Source of the DNA: CAYFTL01 sp964346145
GTDB lineage: Bacteria; Bacillota; Clostridia; Christensenellales; Aristaeellaceae
Direction: 5' to 3'
Assembly (NCBI GenBank): GCA_964346145.1
Contig: CAYFTL010000005.1
Location: 16,999-80,998, forward strand
Length of the DNA stretch: 64,000 nucleotides
Under the pieces are notes generated by a model. The model did not search any database, had not been told where the DNA came from, and saw only the letters and a program-made list of their open reading frames with translations. The first letter of the stretch is position 1; each line of letters starts with the position of its first letter. The position numbers and the translations under genes were made by a program. Positions 28,170-35,801 of the stretch are shown piece after piece.

Positions 28170-28754
28170 ATGAAGCTTTATACAAAAACCGGAGATCGCG
28201 GACAAACCACCCTGTACAATGGGCAAAAAGTGTCCAAGACCGATGAGCGGATTGAGTTGTTGGGCACGCTGGACGAACTCACCAGCCAAATCGGCCTGTG
28301 CAAAGTGCAGGCCAACAATCCGATTAAAGAGTGCCTGAGCATCGTTCAGCAAAATCTAATGCGCATCATGGCGTATGCTGCCGGTGCTCACAAATCAGAG
28401 AACAAAATTTCAGAGCAGGATGTGGAATTGCTGGAAGAATGGATTGATAGCACCGAAGCAAAGTTTACCCGCCAACACAGTTTTGCTTTGCCCGGCGGAT
28501 GCGAAGCTTCGGCTAGGTTTGATGTGGCCCGAACGGTAGCCCGGCGCGCCGAGCGCAGGTTCTGCCGCGTGGCTCAACTTCACAGCGCCGATCCACAAGC
28601 CCAGCGCTATGTAAACCGCATCAGCGACTACCTATATATCTGTGCCCGCTATGCAGACTTTGAGAATGCCAATCCAATTGACCAGGATTCCGAGGTACTA
28701 AAGCAACGCATCGTTGCCGAAGTGCTCAAGCAGATTAACCAAATCGAAAACTGA
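28170..28754 (+). CDS. ATP:cob(I)alamin adenosyltransferase, PduO type
   Basis: A 194-residue PduO-type adenosyltransferase that makes coenzyme B12 from cob(I)alamin and ATP. It has the N-terminal KLYTKTGDRGQTTLYNG (ATP-binding) and the later FALPGG, RFDVARTVARRAER and YVNRISDYLYICAR motifs. It supplies the cofactor for the dehydratase and its reactivase encoded upstream. The ATG follows GAGGG by nine bases; a frame extending upstream overlaps the previous gene and is not used. It is the last gene of the operon before a terminator. Confidence 0.94.
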   Translation: MKLYTKTGDRGQTTLYNGQKVSKTDERIELLGTLDELTSQIGLCKVQANNPIKECLSIVQQNLMRIMAYAAGAHKSENKISEQDVELLEEWIDSTEAKFTRQHSFALPGGCEASARFDVARTVARRAERRFCRVAQLHSADPQAQRYVNRISDYLYICARYADFENANPIDQDSEVLKQRIVAEVLKQINQIEN

Positions 28755-28771
28755 AGATCCTTCTTTACACC

Positions 28772-28807
28772 AAAACCTGTACGGCACCTGCCATTCAGGT
28801 TTTTTTG
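28772..28807 (+). terminator. Intrinsic terminator of the dehydratase operon
   Basis: AAAACCTG pairs with CAGGTTTT around a 16-base loop and ends in a run of seven T. It lies 18 bases after the adenosyltransferase stop. Confidence 0.8.
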
Positions 28808-28882
28808 TTGTAATAAAGCAAAGCAATTGTAATATATCCGTAATGCATTCTAGGGATACTTTAAGTGAAATTGAAGTTGCTG

Positions 28883-28891
28883 TGCTATAAT
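28883..28891 (+). promoter_or_regulatory. Extended -10 promoter of the G1P dehydrogenase gene
   Basis: TGC followed by a perfect TATAAT, 41 bases before the start codon. No good -35 box is seen at the right distance; the extended -10 may compensate. Confidence 0.5.
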
Positions 28892-28931
28892 TAAAATTGG
28901 TAATATTTGAAATGTGAATGGAAGCGAATGT

Positions 28932-30239
28932 ATGAAATATATTGATTTTGACCAGCTAAACAAACCGTGTAGCTGTGGGGTTAATCATCCGCCGATAGAC
29001 ATCGCCTATCACGAGGCCAGCATTGCAGAGCTTGCCCAATTGGTTAAACCGCTTTTGCTTGAAGGCGGTTCGGTCGCAGTAATCTGCGATGGCAACACCC
29101 GAACGGTTGCCGGCGATAGGGTAGCTGCTGCCTTGAACAAAGCAGGCTACGCTGTCCAGCTTGTTCAAATTGAGTATCACCATCCTCACGCAGACACTCA
29201 AACCCTAGAATTTGTCCAGAGCCGAGCAAAAGATGTAAAGCTTTTGGTGGCTGTCGGCGCAGGCACTATCGGTGATATTGTCCGCTATACCGCTTTTCAA
29301 CAAGGCGTTCCCTTTGTGACCGTGGGTACCGCTCTTTCCATGGACGGATATGCGTCTTCGGTTGCGCCCATCGTGGTAAACGGTTTTAAGAGAACCTTTC
29401 CCGCAAAGCCTCCGGCGGCGCTGCTGGCCGATAGCGCCATTTTGCTGTCAGCCGGTCCCAGGATGACCGCCGCAGGGGTAGGGGATATGGCTGGAAAGAT
29501 CATCTCTTTGCTGGATTGGCGCTTGGCCGAAATCACCGAGCAGGAATATCGCTGTGCAGAAACCGTGGAAATCGTGCGCGGCGTAGCCAATTTGGCCATC
29601 GATTCTGCCCAAGGGTTAAAAGATCAACAGGGCGAAGCCGCCCGCGCGCTCATGGGTGGTTTGGTGATTTCCGGCATGATGATTGCCAGAATCGGAAATT
29701 CGCGTCCCGCATCGGGTTGTGAGCACATGATTTCCCACTACCTTGAAATCAGGGATGTGCTGCTGGGCCGCACAGAACGCTTGCACGGCGCACGGGTTGG
29801 AGTTGCTACCTTGATCATGTTGGAAATGTACAAACGCTTCTTCGAAACACCTCTGCCCGTTGTGAAGGCGCCTTCGGTGGAGCCTGACATGGAAAAGTTG
29901 TTCTTGCACGCAGCCGATGAAGTGCGCCACGAGGCCGGCAGTGTCGTCTATGCCGATTTTGAACTGGAACATCAGCGCTTGTTGGCTTCTTGGGATGAAT
30001 TCAAAGCCGAGGTAGACCGAGCTGTGGCGCAAGCCCCGCGGATACACCAGGCCTTAAAAATATTAGGTGGCCCGGTTAACATGCAGCAGCTGGGCTACTC
30101 TAAAGAGGAAGCCCTGGACGCATTGCTGTACGCCAAAAATATTCGAACCCGTTTTGGGCTTTTGCGGCTTATGGATCGCTGGGGCGTGTTGCTGCCTCTG
30201 GCTCAACAGGTCACGGAGGATATGTATGCCAAACCTTAA
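28932..30239 (+). CDS. sn-Glycerol-1-phosphate dehydrogenase (AraM/EgsA type)
   Basis: A 435-residue member of the iron/zinc alcohol dehydrogenase-like group that reduces dihydroxyacetone phosphate to sn-glycerol-1-phosphate, the stereoisomer typical of archaeal lipids and also made by Bacillus AraM. The NAD-binding VGAGTIGDIVRYTA and the following PTALSMDGYAS-type segment (here TVGTALSMDGYAS) are diagnostic. Metal ligands lie in the GVGDMAGK region and later His residues. A C-terminal extension of about 80 residues is usual for bacterial members. An upstream GTG is possible, but the ATG with GGAAG is better placed. The HAD phosphatase gene overlaps its end by 14 bases. Confidence 0.92.
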   Translation: MKYIDFDQLNKPCSCGVNHPPIDIAYHEASIAELAQLVKPLLLEGGSVAVICDGNTRTVAGDRVAAALNKAGYAVQLVQIEYHHPHADTQTLEFVQSRAKDVKLLVAVGAGTIGDIVRYTAFQQGVPFVTVGTALSMDGYASSVAPIVVNGFKRTFPAKPPAALLADSAILLSAGPRMTAAGVGDMAGKIISLLDWRLAEITEQEYRCAETVEIVRGVANLAIDSAQGLKDQQGEAARALMGGLVISGMMIARIGNSRPASGCEHMISHYLEIRDVLLGRTERLHGARVGVATLIMLEMYKRFFETPLPVVKAPSVEPDMEKLFLHAADEVRHEAGSVVYADFELEHQRLLASWDEFKAEVDRAVAQAPRIHQALKILGGPVNMQQLGYSKEEALDALLYAKNIRTRFGLLRLMDRWGVLLPLAQQVTEDMYAKP

Positions 30240-31011
30240 CGACATACGCTGTTTTTTGCTGGATATGGACGGAACCTTTTACTTGGGGGATCAACTGCTG
30301 CCCGGTTCCTTGGAGTTTATTCATCACCTCAATCAAACCGGCCGGGACTATCTTTTTTTAACCAATAACTCTTCGCGCAGCGCCGATTATTATGTGCAAA
30401 AACTAAAACACATGGGCTTGTCCGTTGATTCTTCCAAAGTGCTTACTTCGGGTCAAGCCACAGCCGCCCATGTACTCAAACAGTTTCCCGGCCAAAAAGC
30501 CTTTTTGCTGGGCAACGAATTTTTGCGCCAGGAGATGGAATCCTACGGCGTGCTGCTGGATGATCAAGCGCCGGATTACCTGATCGTGGGCTACGACACC
30601 ACCATCGATTACGACAAGATGTGCGCCGTATGCGATTTCGTGCGCGCAGGCCTGCCTTATGTGGCCACCCATCCCGATTACAACTGCCCTACAGAAACCG
30701 GGTTTGTGCCCGATATCGGTGCCATCATGGCCTTTATAGAGGCCTCTACCGGGCGGAGAGCCGACACCATCGTCGGCAAACCCTACGGCGGAATCGTCGA
30801 AGCCGCTTTGGAGCGCACTGGGCACCCCAAGCACCAAACGGCGATGGTGGGGGACCGCCTGTATACGGATATAGAAACCGGCATCCGCCACGGAATGCTT
30901 TCCGTGCTGGTCATGTCCGGGGAAACCACCCAGGAAATGCTAGACAATTCGACAACCATCCCAAGCCTAACCTATTCGGGCCTGGGCGCCATGATTGCCG
31001 ACCTCAAATAG
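30226..31011 (+). CDS. HAD-IIA family sugar phosphatase (NagD/AraL-like)
   Basis: A 261-residue HAD hydrolase of class IIA. Motif I is LLDMDGTFYLGD, motif II is LTNNSSRS, and the C-terminal motif is GDRLYTDIETG. The family removes phosphate from sugar phosphates or nucleotides. It overlaps the G1P dehydrogenase gene by 14 bases, with the ribosome site GGAGG inside that gene. In Bacillus subtilis the paired araL and araM encode the same two families, so a joint role is likely; direct action on glycerol-1-phosphate is only a guess. A second HAD-IIA gene lies at 37.1-37.8 kb. Confidence 0.92.
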   Translation: MPNLNDIRCFLLDMDGTFYLGDQLLPGSLEFIHHLNQTGRDYLFLTNNSSRSADYYVQKLKHMGLSVDSSKVLTSGQATAAHVLKQFPGQKAFLLGNEFLRQEMESYGVLLDDQAPDYLIVGYDTTIDYDKMCAVCDFVRAGLPYVATHPDYNCPTETGFVPDIGAIMAFIEASTGRRADTIVGKPYGGIVEAALERTGHPKHQTAMVGDRLYTDIETGIRHGMLSVLVMSGETTQEMLDNSTTIPSLTYSGLGAMIADLK

Positions 31012-31028
31012 AAGGAGGAAAAACGCCA

Positions 31029-32342
31029 ATGGACAATACTCATCAACCGCAGCTTCGCATGCGAAAAGCCACCCTTCAAGATTTGCCCGAAATACGCCTG
31101 CCCGACGGATTTACCATTTCTTCGGCCCAGGAAGATGCACAACAAGCTTGGGAATGGATTATCAAAGGCTCCTTTGAAGCCGACACGCCCTACACGAAAA
31201 TGACCGAAGATCCGGCATACAAGCCGGAGCGCATTTGGTTTGTCTACAGCTACAATCAACCCATGGCCACGGCCGCATGCTACACGCGGGAAGAATACCC
31301 CAATGAAGCCTATTTGCACATGGTGGGCACTCATCCCTGGTATGCAGGGCGCAGGGCGGGCAAGTACGCCGTGTTGGCCGCGCTGTGGCAGGCCCGACGC
31401 GAAGGCTTCAACAGCATGGTTCTCTCCACCGATGATTTTCGGTTGGATGCCATTGCCCTATACAAGGTTTTGGGGTTTGAACCCATTTTAGATGAATATA
31501 CCAGTGAACGCTGGCAAAAGGTGGAGAGCATTTTGAAGGAAAGAAAAATCAAAGGCAATGAAATCATTTCCCTGTGGAAAGATGCCGCGTCTACGCCCGG
31601 CTTTGTCGAGGCAAACGGCCAGCCGGTTCCAAGCATTAAGGCGTTTCCGGTTGAAGGCTCAAAAGGCGCCGTCGTGGTTTGCCCGGGTGGCGGCTACACC
31701 ATGAAAGCCGACCACGAAGGAGACCCTATTGCGCGGATGCTAAACGATGCGGGAATCTCTGCATATGTGTTGGATTATCGTGTATTCCCATATACTGAAC
31801 CTTATCCCTTGCTGGATGTGCAACGCGCCATTCGTACGGTACGCTCTATGGGTTATCAAAAGGTGGGAGTGATGGGCTTCTCTGCCGGCGGCCATCTAAC
31901 CTGCGCGGCTGCAACCCTGTACGATGATGGCGTTGCAAATGCATCCGATCCCATCGACCAACTTTCTTCCAGACCTGATGTGTTCGTGCCCTGCTATCCG
32001 GTTGCCAGCTTTGCCGCTTTTCGCCATCAGGGTTCGCTGGCCAATTTTCTGGGTGAAAAAAATCAGGATAATTATGACCTGATTCGTAAATATTCGCCCG
32101 ACTTGCACATAAATGCCAATACGCCGCCTGCTTTTATTTGGCACACGGCGGACGATGCGGTGGTCCCTGTAGAAAACGCGCTGATCCTTGCTTCTGCTCT
32201 GTCTCACGCGGGGATAGAGTTTGAATTGCACGTATTTCCCAAAGGGGTACACGGGCTGGGCTTGGCCGCAACCGATCCGGTCGTCGGACAATGGACAAGC
32301 ATGCTGCAAAAATGGCTGTTAAATCACGGTTTGGGCAAGTAA
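31029..32342 (+). CDS. Fusion of GNAT acetyltransferase and alpha/beta-hydrolase (esterase) domains
   Basis: A 437-residue two-domain protein. Residues about 10-160 read as a GNAT N-acyltransferase: an entry strand with the RKATLQDLPEIRLPDGF pattern, then a central THPWYAGRRAGKYAV stretch where the acetyl-CoA-binding R/Q-x-x-G-x-G/A loop lies, and ALYKVLGFEP. Residues about 180-437 are an acetyl-esterase-type alpha/beta-hydrolase with oxyanion CPGGGY, nucleophile Ser285 in GFSAGG, Asp375/376 in HTADDAV and His408 in GVHGLGL. Both sites look intact. It starts after AGGAGG, 17 bases beyond the HAD gene, so it is cotranscribed with it. A transfer-then-removal role on one acetylated substrate is conceivable but untested. 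Confidence 0.85.
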   Translation: MDNTHQPQLRMRKATLQDLPEIRLPDGFTISSAQEDAQQAWEWIIKGSFEADTPYTKMTEDPAYKPERIWFVYSYNQPMATAACYTREEYPNEAYLHMVGTHPWYAGRRAGKYAVLAALWQARREGFNSMVLSTDDFRLDAIALYKVLGFEPILDEYTSERWQKVESILKERKIKGNEIISLWKDAASTPGFVEANGQPVPSIKAFPVEGSKGAVVVCPGGGYTMKADHEGDPIARMLNDAGISAYVLDYRVFPYTEPYPLLDVQRAIRTVRSMGYQKVGVMGFSAGGHLTCAAATLYDDGVANASDPIDQLSSRPDVFVPCYPVASFAAFRHQGSLANFLGEKNQDNYDLIRKYSPDLHINANTPPAFIWHTADDAVVPVENALILASALSHAGIEFELHVFPKGVHGLGLAATDPVVGQWTSMLQKWLLNHGLGK

Positions 32343-32440
32343 ATCTTGGTTATAAAATCTATATATTGAACATTTTTGTATTTTATGCGTCTATAACATA
32401 TAAGTATCAATATAAAATATATTCTATGAGGTGGCAGGAC

Positions 32441-33727
32441 TTGAAAAGGTTAGTGGGGTTGTTCTTGGCTTTGATCTTGTTGTGCGGATGCACTTACGGT
32501 GTTGTGGAAGAGAACGTTACAATTGCACCAGAGCTTCAGAACAGTCTGAGACAAAAGGATGCACAAGGCAGGGAGGTTTATGTGTTATCACCCGCCGGGG
32601 AAGAGACGGCAACCGCCGGTGCCGATGGCGAGCAAGAAGATATTGTTCCATCCCAGCAAGCAACAGCAACCGGCGCTGCAAAAGAGGAAGAGGTTGCCAC
32701 TCCGGCTCCGTTCCAGCCTATTACCAACGGCAGCAAGGGGGATGCGGTTCAAGAATTGCAGCAGCGCTTAAAAACTTTGGGGTTTCTTCAAGGCGCTGCC
32801 GACGCAACCTTTGGGGCTCAAACCGAAGCAGCCATCCGGGATGCCCAACAATATCTGAACGATGTCGTCGTTACGGAAATCAAAAACTCGCTGCTCGCCA
32901 GCGGTACTGTGCCTGAAACAGACCCACCCTCGGCTCAACCCACAGAACAAGCTGAAGCCACTGCTCAAGAAGTGCAACAATCGTCTCTGGACACCATGAT
33001 CTCCCAAATGAACATTGTGTTGCCGCACGAAGCAAACGGCATTGCCGACGAAAACTTTATCACCGAGCTTAACAGCGATCAATTTCCGTTGTATCAAGAA
33101 GTGGTTCAAAGCGGCAGCAAGGGCATAAACGCCAAACGGGTGCAGACACGTCTGGCCGAGCTTAATTATATGTGGGGGGGAATAGACGGCGCCTTCGGAT
33201 CGGCCAGCGAATCGGCTCTCAAGGAATTTCAGCGTTTGAACAGCTTGGAACAAAACGGGATTGCAGACGAAAAAGTGCAACAAATTTTGTTTTCTGATCG
33301 AGCCATAAAATCCGACAGGCCGCCCCATCCTTATTTTTTAAAAGTGAGCACAAAAGATCAGCGCGTCTACGTTTATGCCTGGGAAAACGACGATTACACC
33401 AATAAAGTCAAAACCATGGTTTGTTCCACCGGATTGAACAAAACTCCCACCCCCAAGGGAACATACTCCGGTCTGAATACTGGTCCCGGCGCCCGTTGGC
33501 ATTATTTCAAAAAGTTTAACTGCTACGCCCAGTACGCGTACTACATTCAAGGGGACATCATGTTCCACTCGGTTTTGTATAATTCCAAGAGTGAAAAGTC
33601 CTTGTCCAAGAGTTCTGTGCGCAATTTAGGCAAGAAAGCCTCCCACGGTTGCGTGCGCTTGTCGGTAGAGGACGCCAAATGGATCTGGAACAACTGCCCT
33701 CCTGGAACCACCGTTGTAGTCTATTAG
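32441..33727 (+). CDS. L,D-transpeptidase lipoprotein with two peptidoglycan-binding domains
   Basis: A 428-residue exported protein with a short signal peptide ending in a lipobox-like LCGC (lipid Cys about residue 17). A Glu/Ala/Thr-rich linker follows, then two PGB1-type peptidoglycan-binding repeats (about 90-140 and 225-290, each starting GSKG). A C-terminal YkuD domain carries the catalytic SHGCVRLS with Cys404. It should make 3-3 crosslinks in the cell wall or attach proteins to it. The start is taken as TTG because AGGTGG is correctly spaced for it; an ATG five codons upstream has no ribosome site. A strong terminator follows. Confidence 0.9.
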   Translation: MKRLVGLFLALILLCGCTYGVVEENVTIAPELQNSLRQKDAQGREVYVLSPAGEETATAGADGEQEDIVPSQQATATGAAKEEEVATPAPFQPITNGSKGDAVQELQQRLKTLGFLQGAADATFGAQTEAAIRDAQQYLNDVVVTEIKNSLLASGTVPETDPPSAQPTEQAEATAQEVQQSSLDTMISQMNIVLPHEANGIADENFITELNSDQFPLYQEVVQSGSKGINAKRVQTRLAELNYMWGGIDGAFGSASESALKEFQRLNSLEQNGIADEKVQQILFSDRAIKSDRPPHPYFLKVSTKDQRVYVYAWENDDYTNKVKTMVCSTGLNKTPTPKGTYSGLNTGPGARWHYFKKFNCYAQYAYYIQGDIMFHSVLYNSKSEKSLSKSSVRNLGKKASHGCVRLSVEDAKWIWNNCPPGTTVVVY

Positions 33728-33758
33728 AGCGCATTTAAGCTAAAATAATTCCGTATAC

Positions 33759-33798
33759 AAAACCGGTTGAGATTTCATTTAAAATCTCAACCGGTTTT
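33759..33798 (+). terminator. Intrinsic terminator after the L,D-transpeptidase gene
   Basis: AAAACCGGTTGAGATTT pairs with its full complement around a six-base loop, followed by TTTTCTTCT. It lies 31 bases after the stop codon. The A-rich left arm means it could also stop minus-strand transcripts. Confidence 0.9.
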
Positions 33799-34113
33799 CT
33801 TCTGGCTTAAGCCAACCGAGTACACCACCATACAAGCTACTGTCCAAATAAAAGGAACTGTGTTTTATGACACAGAGAACAAATAACTTCTCTGATATAA
33901 AATGGAAAATGGCTTTTCTCAGTCAGTAGTCTAGCTGTCGTGGCAATGATATAAGATCACCGGAGCAAAATTAAAATACACATTTGGAAGCATACTCTAG
34001 ATAAATTAAGTATAAAAGAATACAAAGTTCCTTTCAATTCAATAGGTAACGGGCAGTATAAAAGCCCCATTCAGCGCTTCAAAAGAGGCAAATCGGCTTA
34101 AACAAATGTGAAA
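33799..34113. other. AT-rich intergenic region without recognised genes
   Basis: About 315 bases between two converging transcription units. No reading frame with a ribosome site was found on either strand. A small hairpin CTGTGT/ACACAG lies around 33858-33875, without a clear T run. Nothing further can be supported. Confidence 0.5.
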
Positions 34114-34135
34114 GCCAGCATCTTTAGACGCTGGC
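34114..34135 (-). terminator. Possible terminator of mgtE
   Basis: On the minus strand GCCAGCGTC pairs with GATGCTGGC around TAAA, nine base pairs with one G-T pair. The following TTTCACATTTG is a weak T tract. It lies 48 bases after the mgtE stop. Confidence 0.5.
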
Positions 34136-34182
34136 CAGTGAGTGATATGGGCTTTTATTTTGACAATGGAATACAGGTAAAA

Positions 34183-35541
34183 TTATGCGATCAAAGCGCG
34201 GGTGGCGATGGTGAAATAAATAATCAACGAGCAAGCATCCACAATGGTCGTAATCATCGGGCTGGCCATCAGCGCAGGATCCAGTCCGATTTTTTTCGCG
34301 ATCATCGGCAAAGTACAACCGATCGACTTGGCGATAATCACCGTGGCAAACAGGCTCAAACTAACCACTAAAGCTACAGTCATTCCTGCATCGGTAAAGA
34401 ATAATATGCGCAAGAAGTTTATTACCGCTAGAATGGTACCGCAAATCAAAGCCACGCGAATCTCACGCCAAAGCACCTTCAGAATATCCTTATATTGCAC
34501 CTCGCCCAGCGCCAAACCGCGAATGATCAGTGTAGAGGCCTGGGATCCAGAGTTGCCCCCGGTGTCCATCAGCATCGGAATAAATGCAGTCAGCCCGACG
34601 ATCGTAGCAAGCGTCTGTTCGAAATGTTTAATAATCTGTCCGGTAAACGTAGCTGAAATCATTAAAATCATCAACCAAGGGATTCTGTTTTTGGCCAACC
34701 CCCATATCGATGTCTTCAGGTACTCATCTTCCGAAGGCACCAGCGCGCTCATCATTTCAAAGTCTTTGGTATTCTCTTCTTCGATAACGTCCATCACGTC
34801 GTCGGCCGTTATGATGCCTACCATCCGATTTTCGTTGTCTACAACCGGCATAACCAGCAAGTCGTACTTGCGCGCGGTGTCGGCGACGAATTCCTGCTCG
34901 TCCAGCGTTTTCACCGAAATCACATTGCTGTCCATCAATTCGGAAATAGACTCGTTTTCATCGCTAAAAAGCAGTTCCTTTAGTTCGACATGTCCGATTA
35001 GTTTTCTTTGTTCATCTATCACATAACAGGTGTAGATCATTTCCTTATCCACGCCAGTGCGGCGCAAAACTTCCATAGCTTGACGCACTGTTTGGCTCGG
35101 GTGAAACTTGATATATTCGATTGTCATAATCGAACCGGCCGAACCATCAGGATACCTTAGAAACTGGTTGATCAAATTGCGCGTGGTTTCGGTGGTGTTG
35201 CGCAGCAGCCGGGTAACCACGTTGGCGGGCAGCTCCTCCAAAAAATCAACCGCGTCGTCCAAATACAAATCCTCAATAATCACCGCAACTTCCTTGTCGG
35301 TAATTCCCTGAATGATCACCTGTTGCACATCGGAAGGGAGGTAGGAAAACACCGAAGCGGAGAGATCTTTGGGCAACACGCGAAAGGCCAGAATCATTTT
35401 GGCCGCCTCTAACCCCTCCAACGCCTGGGCAATATCCACTTCATTCATTTCAACTAGCTCTTTGTGCAGCTCGGGCAGCTGGTTGGATTCCAGCAACTTA
35501 TCAATTTTTTCAATGACTACATCCAGTTCAGTTTGATCCAT
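34183..35541 (-). CDS. mgtE: Magnesium transporter MgtE
   Basis: A 452-residue MgtE channel. The N-terminal superhelical domain (about 1-130) is followed by two CBS domains (about 135-255) that sense cytoplasmic Mg2+ and close the pore. Five membrane helices follow (about 285-450) with the conserved PMLMDTGGNSGSQAST stretch that lines the ion path. The ATG has AAAGGA about ten bases upstream. A terminator hairpin and a 36-codon small ORF lie in the 260 bases upstream, which suggests regulation by attenuation. No M-box riboswitch was recognised there. Confidence 0.96.
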   Translation of the reverse strand: MDQTELDVVIEKIDKLLESNQLPELHKELVEMNEVDIAQALEGLEAAKMILAFRVLPKDLSASVFSYLPSDVQQVIIQGITDKEVAVIIEDLYLDDAVDFLEELPANVVTRLLRNTTETTRNLINQFLRYPDGSAGSIMTIEYIKFHPSQTVRQAMEVLRRTGVDKEMIYTCYVIDEQRKLIGHVELKELLFSDENESISELMDSNVISVKTLDEQEFVADTARKYDLLVMPVVDNENRMVGIITADDVMDVIEEENTKDFEMMSALVPSEDEYLKTSIWGLAKNRIPWLMILMISATFTGQIIKHFEQTLATIVGLTAFIPMLMDTGGNSGSQASTLIIRGLALGEVQYKDILKVLWREIRVALICGTILAVINFLRILFFTDAGMTVALVVSLSLFATVIIAKSIGCTLPMIAKKIGLDPALMASPMITTIVDACSLIIYFTIATRALIA

Positions 35542-35585
35542 CGGTATCCATTCCTTTCTATATGAAAATAAGCAATCGATTGCAT

Positions 35586-35622
35586 AAAAACACGCACCAT
35601 TCCCTTAAGAGGATTTGGTGCG
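35586..35622 (-). terminator. Intrinsic terminator or attenuator between the small ORF and mgtE
   Basis: On the minus strand CGCACC pairs with GGTGCG, with a weaker inner TCC/GGA pairing, and runs into TGTTTTT. It sits 31 bases after the small ORF stop and about 45 bases before the mgtE start codon, within its leader. Confidence 0.7.
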
Positions 35623-35652
35623 AGCGACAACGATACAATCCCTAAAAATTTG

Positions 35653-35763
35653 CTACATTAACCCGAAAGGTTGTTGGCCGTTGATCCTGGTCAGAATCTG
35701 AACGACGTACAACCGCTTATCATTTGCATAAATTCTAGGGTAGCATCTTTCGCCGTCGTCCAT
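35653..35763 (-). CDS. 36-codon small ORF in the mgtE leader (putative leader peptide)
   Basis: A short frame with a strong ribosome site (CTGGAGGA, nine bases before the ATG) and a TAG stop. The peptide begins MDDGERCYPRIYAND and ends NGQQPFGLM; it has no membrane segment and matches no family I know. It starts 38 bases after the glycosyltransferase stop and is followed by a T-tailed hairpin and then mgtE. The acidic first residues recall MgtL, the Asp/Glu/Pro-rich leader peptide of enterobacterial mgtA that destabilises ribosomes at low Mg2+. That link is inference. It could instead be an independent small protein. Confidence 0.6.
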   Translation of the reverse strand: MDDGERCYPRIYANDKRLYVVQILTRINGQQPFGLM

Positions 35764-35801
35764 AGATTCCATCCTCCAGTTTGTTTGTTGATTTTATTCT
35801 C

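Noticed and set aside
35542..35800. M-box (Mg2+) riboswitch before mgtE
   Set aside because: The conserved M-box elements were not found; the region is better explained by a small ORF and a hairpin.
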